Part shown: one piece after another, positions 41,650 to 49,378 of the stretch
Numbering within the stretch: position 1 is the first letter of the stretch
Layout: the number at the start of each line of letters is the position of its first letter
Source: Bacillota bacterium
GTDB taxonomy: Bacteria; Bacillota; Clostridia; Oscillospirales; Acutalibacteraceae
Assembly (NCBI GenBank): GCA_023416955.1
Contig: JAEZGM010000050.1
Coordinates: 22,177 to 86,176 of the forward strand
Direction: 5' to 3'
DNA length: 64,000 nt
Position numbers and translations under genes: made by a program
Notes under the pieces: model-generated
Told to the model about the DNA's origin: nothing
The model's database searches: none
The model's input: only the letters and a program-made list of their open reading frames with translations

Positions 41650-41665
41650 CAGGGGAGGGGGAGAC

Positions 41666-42109
41666 GTGGAAATGAGTGCAAAAGGTTTATATGTATCCGC
41701 CCTGACGGCGTTCGGGGCAATCGGCGCCGCAGTAATTACTTTACTTGGAGGGTGGGACGATTCTTTGCAGACATTAATCATTTTTATGGCTGTTGATTAT
41801 GCGCTAGGAGTCGCAATAGCCCTTGTTTGGCACAAGTCGCAAAAGTCGCCTGATGGAGCTTTTGAAAGCAACGCAAGCCTTAAAGGACTGCTGCGAAAAT
41901 TTAGTGTTTTGGTTGTTGTATTAATTGCGGTGCAGCTTGACGGGATCACCCATTCCGGAGGATATATCCGGACAGCGGTGATTCTATTTTTTATTGCAAA
42001 TGAAGGTTTCAGCATCATTGAGAATTTAGGAATCATGGGTGTGCCAATGCCTGAAATCGTAAAAAGCGCTTTCACAGCCATAAAGGCGCAAAGCGAAAAG
42101 AAGGAATAG
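41666..42109 (+). CDS. Phage holin (toxin secretion/lysis family)
   Basis: A 147-residue membrane protein with three or four hydrophobic segments (ALTAFGAIGAAVITLLG, TLIIFMAVDYALGVAIALVW, FSVLVVVLIAVQL, AVILFFIANEG). NEGFSIIENLGIMGVPMP is the family signature. GTG 41666 behind GGGGAGG. Releases the endolysin. Confidence 0.9.
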   Translation: MEMSAKGLYVSALTAFGAIGAAVITLLGGWDDSLQTLIIFMAVDYALGVAIALVWHKSQKSPDGAFESNASLKGLLRKFSVLVVVLIAVQLDGITHSGGYIRTAVILFFIANEGFSIIENLGIMGVPMPEIVKSAFTAIKAQSEKKE

Positions 42110-42167
42110 CCGGGAATAACCGGTATTCATATTGCCGGAAACCCCGGCGGAAAGAAGGTACATAGTA

Positions 42168-42875
42168 ATGAGCGATATTCAAATTTTAGGTCTGATCTTG
42201 GCAGTGGTCGGCGGCGTTCTGCTGTCGACGGTGGTTTTCGTCCCGCTCTTGAAACGCAAAGGCATTAAAACAGAGCAGATTTTAGCGACAGCGCAGGCTG
42301 GGCTTGCAGCAGCTGACGGAGTGATCGACGGCGTGCAGGCGATAATTCCGAATATTCCGGGTGTGGATCTGGTTGATAAAATTATCGGATGGGCTACAAA
42401 AGGAGTAACCGCCGCGGAGCAACTTTATAAGGTGGGCAACGTGGAGGCAGGGCAGCGGAAAGAAACCGCTGTGCAGCTTGTTAAAGATTATCTGACAGCG
42501 GCGAATGTGGAGATTACGCCTGACGTGGAAAAGATTATTGATGGATGTGTGGAAGCCGCTGTATTTGCTCTGCCGAAGACGGGAACTGAAGCGGGGCAGG
42601 ATAAGCAGAAACCTCTGACCGCTGTGGTAAAAGTCGATACTGCACAGGTTGCCAAAAAGATTGCCGAAAAAATCGCAAGCGAATTTCCGGGGATTGGAAA
42701 TATAACCTTGGAGGAAATCGACACGCAGATTGCAGCTACACAGAAAGCATTTGACGGTGCAACGGACAGTGAACAGGAAGAAAAATACCGCAGTTTTTTG
42801 GCTGCTCTGAATTACCTACGCAAGGCAAAAGTTGAAAGTGAGGCGGTCGCGCCTGACACCACGGGCGCGGAGTAA
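42168..42875 (+). CDS. Second holin-like protein (LLH type)
   Basis: A 235-residue protein with one N-terminal membrane helix (ILGLILAVVGGVLLSTVVFV) and a long soluble part; ETAVQLVKDYLTAANVEITP and KIIDGCVEAAVFALP fit the LLH holin family. ATG 42168 follows AGAAGG. The presence of two holin types suggests pore plus regulator. Confidence 0.78.
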   Translation: MSDIQILGLILAVVGGVLLSTVVFVPLLKRKGIKTEQILATAQAGLAAADGVIDGVQAIIPNIPGVDLVDKIIGWATKGVTAAEQLYKVGNVEAGQRKETAVQLVKDYLTAANVEITPDVEKIIDGCVEAAVFALPKTGTEAGQDKQKPLTAVVKVDTAQVAKKIAEKIASEFPGIGNITLEEIDTQIAATQKAFDGATDSEQEEKYRSFLAALNYLRKAKVESEAVAPDTTGAE

Positions 42876-42902
42876 ACTTTAAAAATATACATATATAATG
42901 AC

Positions 42903-42938
42903 AAATACCCTGCTGACAAAATAGTCGGCAGGGTATTT
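42903..42938. terminator. Terminator after lysis genes
   Basis: AATACCCTGCTGAC and GTCGGCAGGGTATT arms, then TTTTG. Shared with the convergent minus-strand gene, so likely bidirectional. Confidence 0.88.
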
Positions 42939-42941
42939 TTG

Positions 42942-43805
42942 TTATTCTGCAATAAGCTTGTCTACTTGATGTGATTTTGCTTCATGATGCTCAGCCTTCT
43001 TGACAACAATAAGCATTCTTATAAAAAGCCCAGTTTGGTACATTAGAAACTCAAGAAATTTAGGATCAACCTTATCGTTGTGTTTTGCAATTTTATCGTT
43101 AAGTTTTTTGTATAAATCCATAAGTTTAACCAGCACATCAGTGATTTCTTTTTCAGCGCCTTGCTCCTTTAAGTATCTTCCGGTTGTGTTGATGTTATTA
43201 TCAAGATTGTTACTATTATTAAAAAATTCCTGAAGAAATGACTCTAAGGCCTTTCTGAAATTGTCGGCAACATCTCGTAAATACTCCCCAGAAGAATATT
43301 GCTTTAGTGCATTAATAAATGTTTTATGAGCTATTGGATAATCGCAGAGCCAATCTAATGTGGCAGATACAAGCGCATCATCAAGTTCAGAGGCGCCTCG
43401 TGGAAATATGAAATATTCGTTATTCTCGGAATCATACTGAATTTCATATTCTATTTTAGATTGTTCCATCATGGTGGTCAACAAACCTATCAGATTTTTT
43501 CTTGTCCCAAAATTTGAATAATCATTCTCTTCAAATGTATTGACAAAAGCAATGTAAATAGAAAAAAATTCCTGAATTGATATCTCATCATCTAACAACT
43601 TTGCAATTATATCGTCAATTGGTAAAAATGATTCATAATACGGCATTCCGGTCATCATACAAAATTTAAAAAAAGAACTATTATTATAACTTATTTTATT
43701 TTTAATAGCTAAAAGAGAATTCTTTATTTTCGCCTTTAACAGCCCAAGCTTTTCAACATCAGAGAACCCAATTCCAAGTTTCTCCCTATAATCTATCCAC
43801 AACAT
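42942..43805 (-). CDS. Accessory protein of unknown function (possible abortive-infection type)
   Basis: A 287-residue protein, AT-rich, transcribed against the late genes from its own promoter (43846-43874), so it should be on in the lysogen. No recognised domain; KYLKE..KEITDVLVKLMDLYKKLND and DPKFLEFLMYQTGLFIRMLI form an all-helical C-terminus that reminds me of Abi/HEPN-like C-terminal domains. AAGGAGG precedes ATG 43805. Prophage-end genes like this often defend against other phages; inference only. Confidence 0.6.
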   Translation of the reverse strand: MLWIDYREKLGIGFSDVEKLGLLKAKIKNSLLAIKNKISYNNSSFFKFCMMTGMPYYESFLPIDDIIAKLLDDEISIQEFFSIYIAFVNTFEENDYSNFGTRKNLIGLLTTMMEQSKIEYEIQYDSENNEYFIFPRGASELDDALVSATLDWLCDYPIAHKTFINALKQYSSGEYLRDVADNFRKALESFLQEFFNNSNNLDNNINTTGRYLKEQGAEKEITDVLVKLMDLYKKLNDKIAKHNDKVDPKFLEFLMYQTGLFIRMLIVVKKAEHHEAKSHQVDKLIAE

Positions 43806-43845
43806 GGCTTAACTTCCTCCTTAAATAACAAAACTACTGAATATA

Positions 43846-43874
43846 ATTATATTCTGGCGTAGCATAAAATTCAA
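43846..43874 (-). promoter_or_regulatory. Promoter of the 287-residue accessory gene
   Basis: On the minus strand TTGAAT (43869-43874), 17-base spacer, consensus TATAAT (43846-43851), about 40 bases before the start. Confidence 0.75.
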
Positions 43875-44059
43875 TACTGTGTTTATATTTGTCGAAAAGT
43901 CGAAAGATGCTTAGAAAAAATATAGTATTATTAACGAAACTTTTTCGGTCTATTTGAGAGCCAAAAATCTAGTAGTGTAACGTATATGGTTATATCATAA
44001 CAATATTAGGAAATTTATTCCGTATCATGATAGAATGACTCGCAAAGGGGTTATTGATC

Positions 44060-44290
44060 ATGATTAAAATATTATTGTCTAGGAAATTAGGCGAAGTAAG
44101 ATGGACTCAAGCGATGCTCGCACGCATCACGAAAATTAGACCATCCACAATAAGCGACTTATATAATGAAATGACAGAACGGGTCAATCTTGATCATTTA
44201 GACAGAATATGCAAAGCATTGGATTGCCCATTAAGTGATATCATTGAATACATCCCAGATGAAGAAAGAGAGCAAAGCAGCAAGCACTAG
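44060..44290 (+). CDS. XRE/YozG-like helix-turn-helix regulator
   Basis: A 76-residue protein; WTQAMLARITKIRPSTISDL is the helix-turn-helix and LDRICKALDCPLSDIIEYIP the family tail. ATG 44060 has AAAGGGG 9 bases upstream. In the integrated state it stands at the right end; in the phage circle it would be convergent with the integrase, whose extended frame stops at 44287-44289, overlapping this gene's stop. Confidence 0.88.
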   Translation: MIKILLSRKLGEVRWTQAMLARITKIRPSTISDLYNEMTERVNLDHLDRICKALDCPLSDIIEYIPDEEREQSSKH

Positions 44291-44374
44291 GCCGATATCT
44301 TCATTTTATATTCCTTGAGGTTAACGCGCAGAATCTTATATTGTGATATTTCATGGTTCGGGGTGACGCCTCCA
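44287..44374 (-). other. Alternative integrase C-terminus at attR
   Basis: On the minus strand the attR core reads GGVT in the integrase frame and continues PNHEISQYKILRVNLKEY, then KMKISA and TAG at 44287-44289. There is no own start or ribosome binding site. After excision this joins the integrase gene, adding 24 residues in place of QI. Confidence 0.8.
44361..44374 (+). repeat. attR core
   Basis: GGGTGACGCCTCCA, identical to the tRNA-Cys 3' end. Host DNA resumes at 44375. Confidence 0.88.
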
Positions 44375-44378
44375 AGCA

Positions 44379-44413
44379 AAGCCATCAAAGGGTAGCCTTT
44401 GATGGCTTTTTTT
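44379..44413 (+). terminator. Displaced terminator of the tRNA operon
   Basis: AAGCCATCAAAG, loop, CTTTGATGGCTT, then a run of T. Five bases after the attR core, exactly where a terminator would stand behind an uninterrupted tRNA-Cys gene. Separated from the operon by the prophage. The rest of 44414-44642 contains no supported gene. Confidence 0.85.
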
Positions 44414-44581
44414 GTAGCTTCATGCATGAAACCGCCAGCTCTGCCGGTGGGACTATAAACGCTTATTATAACAGTCGTGCGATGCATCCTGAGATGCGTA
44501 CCAGTACTATGGCTTTTTCAGGGCTTGTGTTGTATACTATGCATTCAACGGGTGGCTTTGATTCCGCCTGTTTCAATAACA

Positions 44582-44613
44582 TCGGGTCCCCTCAGTTTTT
44601 TGAGGAGACCCGA
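44582..44613 (-). terminator. Hairpin downstream of collagen-like gene
   Basis: TCGGGTC..GACCCGA with inner CCTCA/TGAGG pairing, about 30 bases after the collagen-like gene stop. Likely its terminator, though the U run is weak. Confidence 0.6.
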
Positions 44614-44642
44614 CAACAAGCTAAAATATTCTGCGAGAATGA

Positions 44643-45410
44643 TCAGGAAGTGGTGAAAGATACGTCATCCAAATCCAGCAACTGCGCGCCATTTGCAGTT
44701 ACAGTAAAATCAATTCTGGCACCGGTAACTCCTGCCGGCGCGGCTGTGGTTGTTATCTGATAAAAAGCAAAGTTTCTAACATCATTCGGAAGATCCTGCT
44801 GTCTGACTGTGATCGTTCCTCCCAGCACATCTCCGCCGGGAGTTAAGAAATTCACGGTTGCCGTGAAGCCAACTTGCGATCCTTCTCCACGGGCAAAGAA
44901 TGAAAATTCGTAGAAGCAGCCTGCGTTGATTGGCGTTACGGTTTGTGTCAATACTGCTCCGTCTGACAAAGTGACAGATGAGTTTCCGGAATGAACGCGT
45001 CCCTGCGCCGTTTCCTGGTCAACTTGATTCGGTGTGGTTGTGGTCCAATTGGTAGGGATGTCATTTGTAAAGTTTTCCATTCCACCATTTAGTACGAGTT
45101 GCCCCGATTGAGGACACGCCTGCGGGCCGGTTGGGCCCGTATAACCTGTTGGGCCGGTTGGACCCGTCGGACCTGTAGGACCCGTATAACCTGTTGGCCC
45201 AGTAGCTCCTGCAGCTCCTGTTGGGCCGGTCGGACCGGTTGGGCCGGTCGGACCCGTTGGACCCGTTGGACCTGTTGGACCTGTTGGACCTGTCGGGCCT
45301 GTCGGACCTGTTGGACCTGTTGGACCTGTTGGACCTGTCGGACCGGTTGAGCCGGTAGCTCCCGCAGCTCCTGTCGGACCTGTCGGACCGGTTGACCCGG
45401 TAATATTAGG
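44643..45410 (-). pseudogene. Collagen-like (GPT-repeat) surface protein, 5' part cut off by the ICE
   Basis: The minus-strand frame is open from the recombinase stop (45441-45443) down to 44643. It starts with non-collagen residues, then ITGSTGPTGPTGAAGATG and about 30 Gly-X-Y triplets (mostly GPT) to GPTGPQACPQSGQ, then a 150-residue C-terminal domain with LVLNGGMENFTNDIPTNW and ARIDFTVTANGAQLLDLDDV, probably a beta-jelly-roll. No start codon or ribosome binding site exists in the remaining frame. The N-terminus should lie on the far side of the ICE. Such proteins form exosporium filaments in spore formers. Confidence 0.82.
45125..45395 (-). repeat. Gly-Pro-Thr triplet-coding repeat tract
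   Basis: Tandem 9-base units (GGTCCAACA and variants) encoding GPT triplets of the collagen-like protein. Prone to slippage and copy change. Confidence 0.85.
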
Positions 45411-45440
45411 AAAACAAACTGCCTTTTTATTAGCGGTCTG

Positions 45441-47120
45441 CTAAACCGCTTCGGATTGAGTGTTGATTTCAATGTATTCCATTACCCGGCGTAGTTCGTC
45501 AGCGAATTTAAACTTCACGCTGATGTTGCCGTTCTCATGTATCTTGATATGGTCTACAAGCTCAACTAAAACCTCTCTTGTCAGTTTGTCGATATTTTCA
45601 AACTTCTTGAAAACTACTAAGCATGGGCTTTCGGCGGTAATACCGTTTTGCAATTCCTCACGCTCTGCATGGAGGTTCTTCAAAACTTCGCCTAAAGCGG
45701 CTATTTGCCGTTCGTAATCTTCGCTCATATGGCGATAGTCGCTGTGGGTAATTTCTCCGTCTTTCCAATCCTGATAAATGGATTGCTTGTAACGCATGAT
45801 TTTGGAGCATTCCTTTTCTTTTGCGTCTATCAATGCTTCAATCCGTATGGACTGGCTTTTTTGAAGCGGAGCCGTGCTGATATATTCCAAAGTATTTGCA
45901 TAGTGTACTGCAAGATATACCTGTTGCTGAATGGCATACAGGACAGCCGCTTCCAGCCGGTTATGCTTCACGGAATGTTTGGTGCAGGCTGTTTTTGACT
46001 GGTCTTTGTAGGTGCGGCAGAAATAGTACACCGTGCCTTTTACTTGACTGCGGCTCATAGCCTTACCACAATCGGCACAACGGAGAAAGCCACTGAACAG
46101 ATAGAGTTTCTTTTTCTGCGGTGCGGTGCGGGTGTCACGCTTTAGCAACTCCTGCACTTTTTCAAAGATAGGCCGTTCTATGATTGGCTCATGGGTATTC
46201 TCCACAATGTACCATTCATTTTCGGGAACCTGTTCCTGCGTATGTATCTTATAGCTTTTCACACGCTGGCGGCCTTGTACCATGTCCCCTACATAAAGGC
46301 GGTTTTTCAAAATGTTGCTTACGGTTTTTGAACTCCATAAGGGTCTTTCCGAACCGCTCGGATTTTGATAGTTTAAGCCCTTGCTTTTTTTGTATTCGAA
46401 CGGACACAAAATGCCACGGTCATTGAGATTGTGTACTATGGCATTTTTACTCATGCCGTCCAGAAACCACTCATAAATGTTTTTTACAATCTCGGCGGCT
46501 TCTTCGTCAACAATTAAAGCGTTTTTGTCCTTTGGGTTTTTCGTATAGCCATAAGCCGCAAAGCCGCCGATAAACTCACCATTGCGCCGCTTCATATCAA
46601 AAACCTGCCGTATCTTCTTTGAAGTCTGATAGCAGAAGTTGTCGTTGATAACATTGGTAATCGGCACAATGAGATTAGAAATACTGTCCGGGTTCAAATA
46701 ACTGTCAATATCCTCTGCCAAGCTGATAAACCGTACATTCATCTGTACAAACAGATTTTCAATCAAGCTCCCTGCGTCCGTATAGTTACGGGATAGGCGG
46801 GAGAGGTCTTTGACGATAACACAGTTTACCTTTTTGGCGTATATGTCGGAAAGCAGTTTTTGAAAGCTGTCCCGGTTGGTGTCTGTTCCGGTGTACCCGT
46901 CGTCCACATAAGGCGGCTGAACGCTTTCAAACTCGTCTATGTTCTGCCTATAGTAATCATCAAGCAAAGCCTTTTGATTGGTAACGCTGTTGCTGTCGTC
47001 TTTATCCTTTCCACGGTTTATGTCCTCTTTGGATAAGCGGATATATTGGCCAAGTTTCCAGCGGATATTTTGAGGAGCGGATATTTTTTCCTCAAAGCCC
47101 CTGTTTTTTGTTCGTGCCAT
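45441..47120 (-). CDS. Large serine recombinase of the ICE (TnpX-like)
   Basis: A 559-residue recombinase. The catalytic domain contains YIRLSKEDINRGKDKDDSNS with Ser30 as nucleophile, IVKDLSRLSRNY, and YTGTDTNRDSFQ; then come the recombinase domain, zinc ribbon (RCADCGKAMSRS with FCRTYKDQSKTAC) and coiled coil. Length and sequence pattern fit the Tn4451/CTn group. GGAGG 4 bases before ATG 47120. It is the outermost gene, and an IR (AGCGGT..ACCGCT) covers its stop as a terminator. Confidence 0.95.
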   Translation of the reverse strand: MARTKNRGFEEKISAPQNIRWKLGQYIRLSKEDINRGKDKDDSNSVTNQKALLDDYYRQNIDEFESVQPPYVDDGYTGTDTNRDSFQKLLSDIYAKKVNCVIVKDLSRLSRNYTDAGSLIENLFVQMNVRFISLAEDIDSYLNPDSISNLIVPITNVINDNFCYQTSKKIRQVFDMKRRNGEFIGGFAAYGYTKNPKDKNALIVDEEAAEIVKNIYEWFLDGMSKNAIVHNLNDRGILCPFEYKKSKGLNYQNPSGSERPLWSSKTVSNILKNRLYVGDMVQGRQRVKSYKIHTQEQVPENEWYIVENTHEPIIERPIFEKVQELLKRDTRTAPQKKKLYLFSGFLRCADCGKAMSRSQVKGTVYYFCRTYKDQSKTACTKHSVKHNRLEAAVLYAIQQQVYLAVHYANTLEYISTAPLQKSQSIRIEALIDAKEKECSKIMRYKQSIYQDWKDGEITHSDYRHMSEDYERQIAALGEVLKNLHAEREELQNGITAESPCLVVFKKFENIDKLTREVLVELVDHIKIHENGNISVKFKFADELRRVMEYIEINTQSEAV

Positions 47121-47204
47121 GTGTCCTCCTTCCTATCACATTACACTTATATTATACCATTTCAGCGTAATGCAAACAATGTTGTCACGGCCTGTAAAGC
47201 CAGT

Positions 47205-47468
47205 TTACAGGCCGCTTTTCTTACGTTTGAGGAAGTCGGCAAACACATCTTGTAAGGGTGGAGCGTTCTCTGGAAATTCCAGTTTTACGCCCATATCGCC
47301 CACACGAAAACAATAGGGATTTTTTACTGCCGCTATGACTTTCGCCGCACGTTGTTCCTGCGGTACAGTCGTATCAAAGGTGAAGCCGCTAACATCAACT
47401 AAATCCTCTTTGTTTACTGCTTCTATGTCCACGCTTGCCAACTCTGAAATTGGGATACGTTTCTTCAA
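47205..47468 (-). CDS. TnpW family protein
   Basis: An 87-residue protein of the TnpW family named from Tn4451, usually next to the recombinase. It includes DVSGFTFDTTVPQEQRAAKV and NPYCFRVGDMGVKLEF. TTG start 47468 with AAAGGAGGGG about 9 bases upstream. Function not established. Confidence 0.82.
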   Translation of the reverse strand: MKKRIPISELASVDIEAVNKEDLVDVSGFTFDTTVPQEQRAAKVIAAVKNPYCFRVGDMGVKLEFPENAPPLQDVFADFLKRKKSGL

Positions 47469-47606
47469 TCACAATCGCCCCCTCCTTTCCATGTATATGA
47501 AATGCTCTGATTGTCCTATGAGAAAACACAAACAGCCACCATTTTTATCAGCAAAAGTGATGGCTGTTAATCTTGCCTCATACTTCGGGTCAAGTTGGCC
47601 CGAAGT
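47469..47606 (-). other. Possible relic small gene after palindrome 1
   Basis: Read in frame from the palindrome: TSGQLDPKYEARLTAITFAD then KNGGCLCFLIGQSEHFIYME and RRGRL. No start codon remains before KYEAR; the palindrome occupies the place where a start should be. Could be a small gene damaged or re-headed by the repeat. Confidence 0.35.
47582..47606. repeat. ICE palindrome copy 1
   Basis: ACTTCGGGTCAA, G, TTGGCCCGAAGT: 12-bp arms, one mismatch. Abuts the stop of the next gene upstream on the minus strand. Confidence 0.9.
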
Positions 47607-47800
47607 CAATAAGGGCTGTTCTGATAGTGGGTTTCCGCTTCCTCTATGCCGCAAGTATCGAAAACATAGTGAAGCTCTGAAACCACACGCTTTATATCGT
47701 CCGGGCTGAAATCACAGTTTTCCATAGCCCGAATGACATAGCCACGGCAAGCGCCGTTGCTCCATTGCTGATATAGCAATGACTGTAATTCCTTATCCAT
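47606..47800 (-). CDS. Small conserved-looking ICE protein
   Basis: A 64-residue acidic protein, MDKELQSLLYQQWSNGACRG at the start. GGAG precedes ATG 47800. The last base of its TGA stop is the first base of palindrome 1. Function unknown. Confidence 0.6.
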   Translation of the reverse strand: MDKELQSLLYQQWSNGACRGYVIRAMENCDFSPDDIKRVVSELHYVFDTCGIEEAETHYQNSPY

Positions 47801-47955
47801 AGTAAAACTCCATTCATCAATCGGGAGTATGCCGCGCCGTTATAAGTCGGCTTGTCGTAAGACAGAAAAAGCGGCGTGGCACTCCCTTTATATAAAAAAC
47901 GATAATCCGGACGGGCGGCGGCAACCGCCCTCATGGGAATTTCACCCCGCCCCAT

Positions 47956-48251
47956 GCTGATGGCGCGACGGTCAATGCTGTGAAGCGTTCAAACCGTAAG
48001 TATCATTGTATCAATCAAAAGATTTTCGCCGGGCAGATTGCCACATCTGCCTTGTCACAGTTAGTAGGAATCGCTCACGCTCCGTTTGGGTTTTCCCCCT
48101 TTCAACGGGCGGTCTTGGCGTACCCTGCGGCCTGGCTCCCTCTTGATTGAACGTATCCGGGTTATCGGTATTCAGTTGTCAAAGAACAGCAGAGGGAGAA
48201 AAATTCCTTCTAATAGCCATGTGATTTAGAGGACAAATTCGGAACTGGAAA
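47956..48251. other. GC-rich non-coding region of the ICE
   Basis: About 300 bases without a supportable gene between the sigma-like gene and the small ICE gene. Contains GGCAGAT..ATCTGCC hairpin, AAGGGGGAAAACCC and on the minus strand CTTTGACAACTGAATACCG. Could be a leader RNA or regulatory region of the recombinase module. Confidence 0.4.
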
Positions 48252-48671
48252 TCAAGATTTTTTCAAAAATTCCTCCATGCTTTTCAATCCTTTCTCAATA
48301 GCAACCCTGACTGCTTTTTCATTTACACCCTCTGCTCGTGCAATATCGGATTTACTCATGCCGAGTATGTAATGAGCGTAAATCCGTTTTCCTTGCTTGT
48401 CCGGCAGGGAAGCGATCGCGGAGTGTAACTGTTCGGCTGTGATTTTGCGTTCGTAAATCTCACAGGGAGAAAGGGATACGAAAAGAATATCCTTTTCGAT
48501 TCCGTCGCCAGCGTCCAGCGAATAGTGAGCTTTGTTATAGAAGCGGCGGCGAATGTAGTTTTTCTCCAAACGTTCCGCTTCCAGCAAAGCGTCCTTGATT
48601 ACATCGGGTATTTCAACAAAGAAGTCGGAATTATAAAACGGGTAAAAATCCCGCAGATTGATTTTAGCCAT
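48252..48671 (-). CDS. Sigma-70-like (region 4) regulator of the ICE
   Basis: A 139-residue protein. Residues about 75-139 (LHSAIASLPDKQGKRIYAHY, then GMSKSDIARAEGVNEKAVRV) form a sigma region 4 helix-turn-helix. ATG 48671 follows GGAGG with 8-base spacing. Such proteins regulate the excision module in Tn916 and CTn-type elements. Confidence 0.85.
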   Translation of the reverse strand: MAKINLRDFYPFYNSDFFVEIPDVIKDALLEAERLEKNYIRRRFYNKAHYSLDAGDGIEKDILFVSLSPCEIYERKITAEQLHSAIASLPDKQGKRIYAHYILGMSKSDIARAEGVNEKAVRVAIEKGLKSMEEFLKKS

Positions 48672-48747
48672 AGGGCGTTCCTCCATTTCGATTTTTTAGG
48701 GAATAGTGAATCGAAACGGAGCGGGAGGGGAACGACAGCGGGGTCGG

Positions 48748-48772
48748 ACTTCGGGCCAAGTTGGCCCGAAGT
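48748..48772. repeat. ICE palindrome copy 2
   Basis: ACTTCGGGCCAA, G, TTGGCCCGAAGT: perfect arms. About 75 bases upstream of the sigma-like gene, and at the left border of the TetR-methyltransferase cargo. Confidence 0.95.
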
Positions 48773-48812
48773 GACAAAGCTTGTCCCATACGTTGTCAGT
48801 GAAAAAAGGGTA

Positions 48813-48849
48813 CAAAAAAACACCTTTACGCAAATTAGCGCGAAAGGTG
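48813..48849 (-). terminator. Attenuator terminator 2
   Basis: Minus strand CACCTTTCGCGC, loop, GCGTAAAGGTG, then T7. Second of two tandem terminators behind the leader peptide. Confidence 0.8.
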
Positions 48850-48854
48850 TCGAA

Positions 48855-48881
48855 CAAAAAATGGGCGCAATAGCCGCCCAT
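48855..48881 (-). terminator. Attenuator terminator 1
   Basis: Minus strand TGGGCG, loop, CGCCCA, then T6. First terminator behind the leader peptide. Confidence 0.75.
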
Positions 48882-48925
48882 TAGTTGATATAATATTTTT
48901 AAACTATGTAAATGAATTTTTTCTG

Positions 48926-48988
48926 CTATATTAAACCGTCACAATATGGCGGCGTTTCTCTCAGAGAAAAAAACGCTTTGGGGCACAT
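48926..48988 (-). CDS. Leader peptide of an attenuation system
   Basis: ATG 48988 behind AAGGAGG encodes 20 residues, MCPKAFFSLRETPPYCDGLI. It is followed by two intrinsic terminators and preceded by sequence that can pair with its coding region (GGCGGC/GCCGCC, CTTTGGG/CCCAAAG). This is the plan of ribosome-stall leaders before tetracycline or ABC-F resistance genes. No such gene follows; the next is the sigma-like gene. Confidence 0.65.
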   Translation of the reverse strand: MCPKAFFSLRETPPYCDGLI

Positions 48989-49128
48989 AAAAACCTCCTT
49001 ATCCCAAAGCCGCCAGATTAAGAAGAATTACAGATATACTCTTTCCGGTATTTAAAACGGAAAATGACGGCTTTGTATGTCTGTTAAATTTGTCAGCAAT
49101 CGTATAGCAGAAAATTGTTGTATGAAAA

Positions 49129-49171
49129 GAGCCGATAATCAAGAGATGTGTACTCATTGATTATCGGCTCT
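49129..49171 (-). terminator. Terminator of KTR/methyltransferase/TetR unit
   Basis: GAGCCGATAATCA and TGATTATCGGCTC, perfect 13-bp stem overlapping the KTR gene stop, followed on the minus strand by TTTTC. Confidence 0.8.
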
Positions 49172-49349
49172 GCGTCTTTGCGTCTGGCTCTTTGATAACT
49201 GACATATTCAGTTGTCGCACATTGATTAGAGATTCTTGTTTGCATTTGGGACAGTATAGGGGGAAGTTTTCGAGTTTCGTATCTTCTCTAATTTTCAGTC
49301 TTGTTTTATTACCACATATAGGACATAGTAACCATTGAACTTCAATCAT
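49161..49349 (-). CDS. Cysteine-rich KTR domain protein
   Basis: A 62-residue zinc-ribbon, WLLCPICGNKTRLKIREDTK with LYCPKCKQE, the Cys_rich_KTR family. Found in conjugative elements next to resistance genes. ATG 49349 follows GTAGGGGGTG. Function unknown. Confidence 0.9.
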   Translation of the reverse strand: MIEVQWLLCPICGNKTRLKIREDTKLENFPLYCPKCKQESLINVRQLNMSVIKEPDAKTQSR

Positions 49350-49378
49350 TATCACCCCCTACATCATTTCATCAGTTA

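Larger units (their letters stand above)
7854..44374. mobile_element. Prophage in tRNA-Cys (HK97-type head, contractile tail)
   Basis: About 36.5 kb between two copies of GGGTGACGCCTCCA (7854-7867 and 44361-44374). Order: serine integrase, repressor and cro-like gene, early genes (Rep, RecU, PcfK/PcfJ, DUF3102), activator, methyltransferase and HNH, terminase, portal, protease, capsid, connectors, sheath, tube, tape measure, baseplate, fibres, endolysin, holins, accessory genes. All structural modules seem present and unbroken, so it could be inducible. The head plus Xkd-type tail resembles myoviruses of Clostridia. Only one late gene (the zinc-ribbon at 18768) looks frameshifted. Confidence 0.93.

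Noticed and set aside
40858..41781. 307-codon minus-strand frame opposite the endolysin
   Set aside because: Shadow of the endolysin gene with no start signal; composition not protein-like.
45125..45395. Tandem repeat as a CRISPR array
   Set aside because: Units are 9 bp coding GPT triplets without spacers; no cas genes.
45089..45472. Arg-Gln-Val repeat frame in the collagen region
   Set aside because: Out-of-frame reading of the GPT repeat tract; the true frame continues into the C-terminal domain ending at 44643.
47692..47955. 87-codon minus-strand frame MGRGEIPMRAV
   Set aside because: Overlaps a better supported small gene in another frame and no ribosome binding site; likely part of the leader region.
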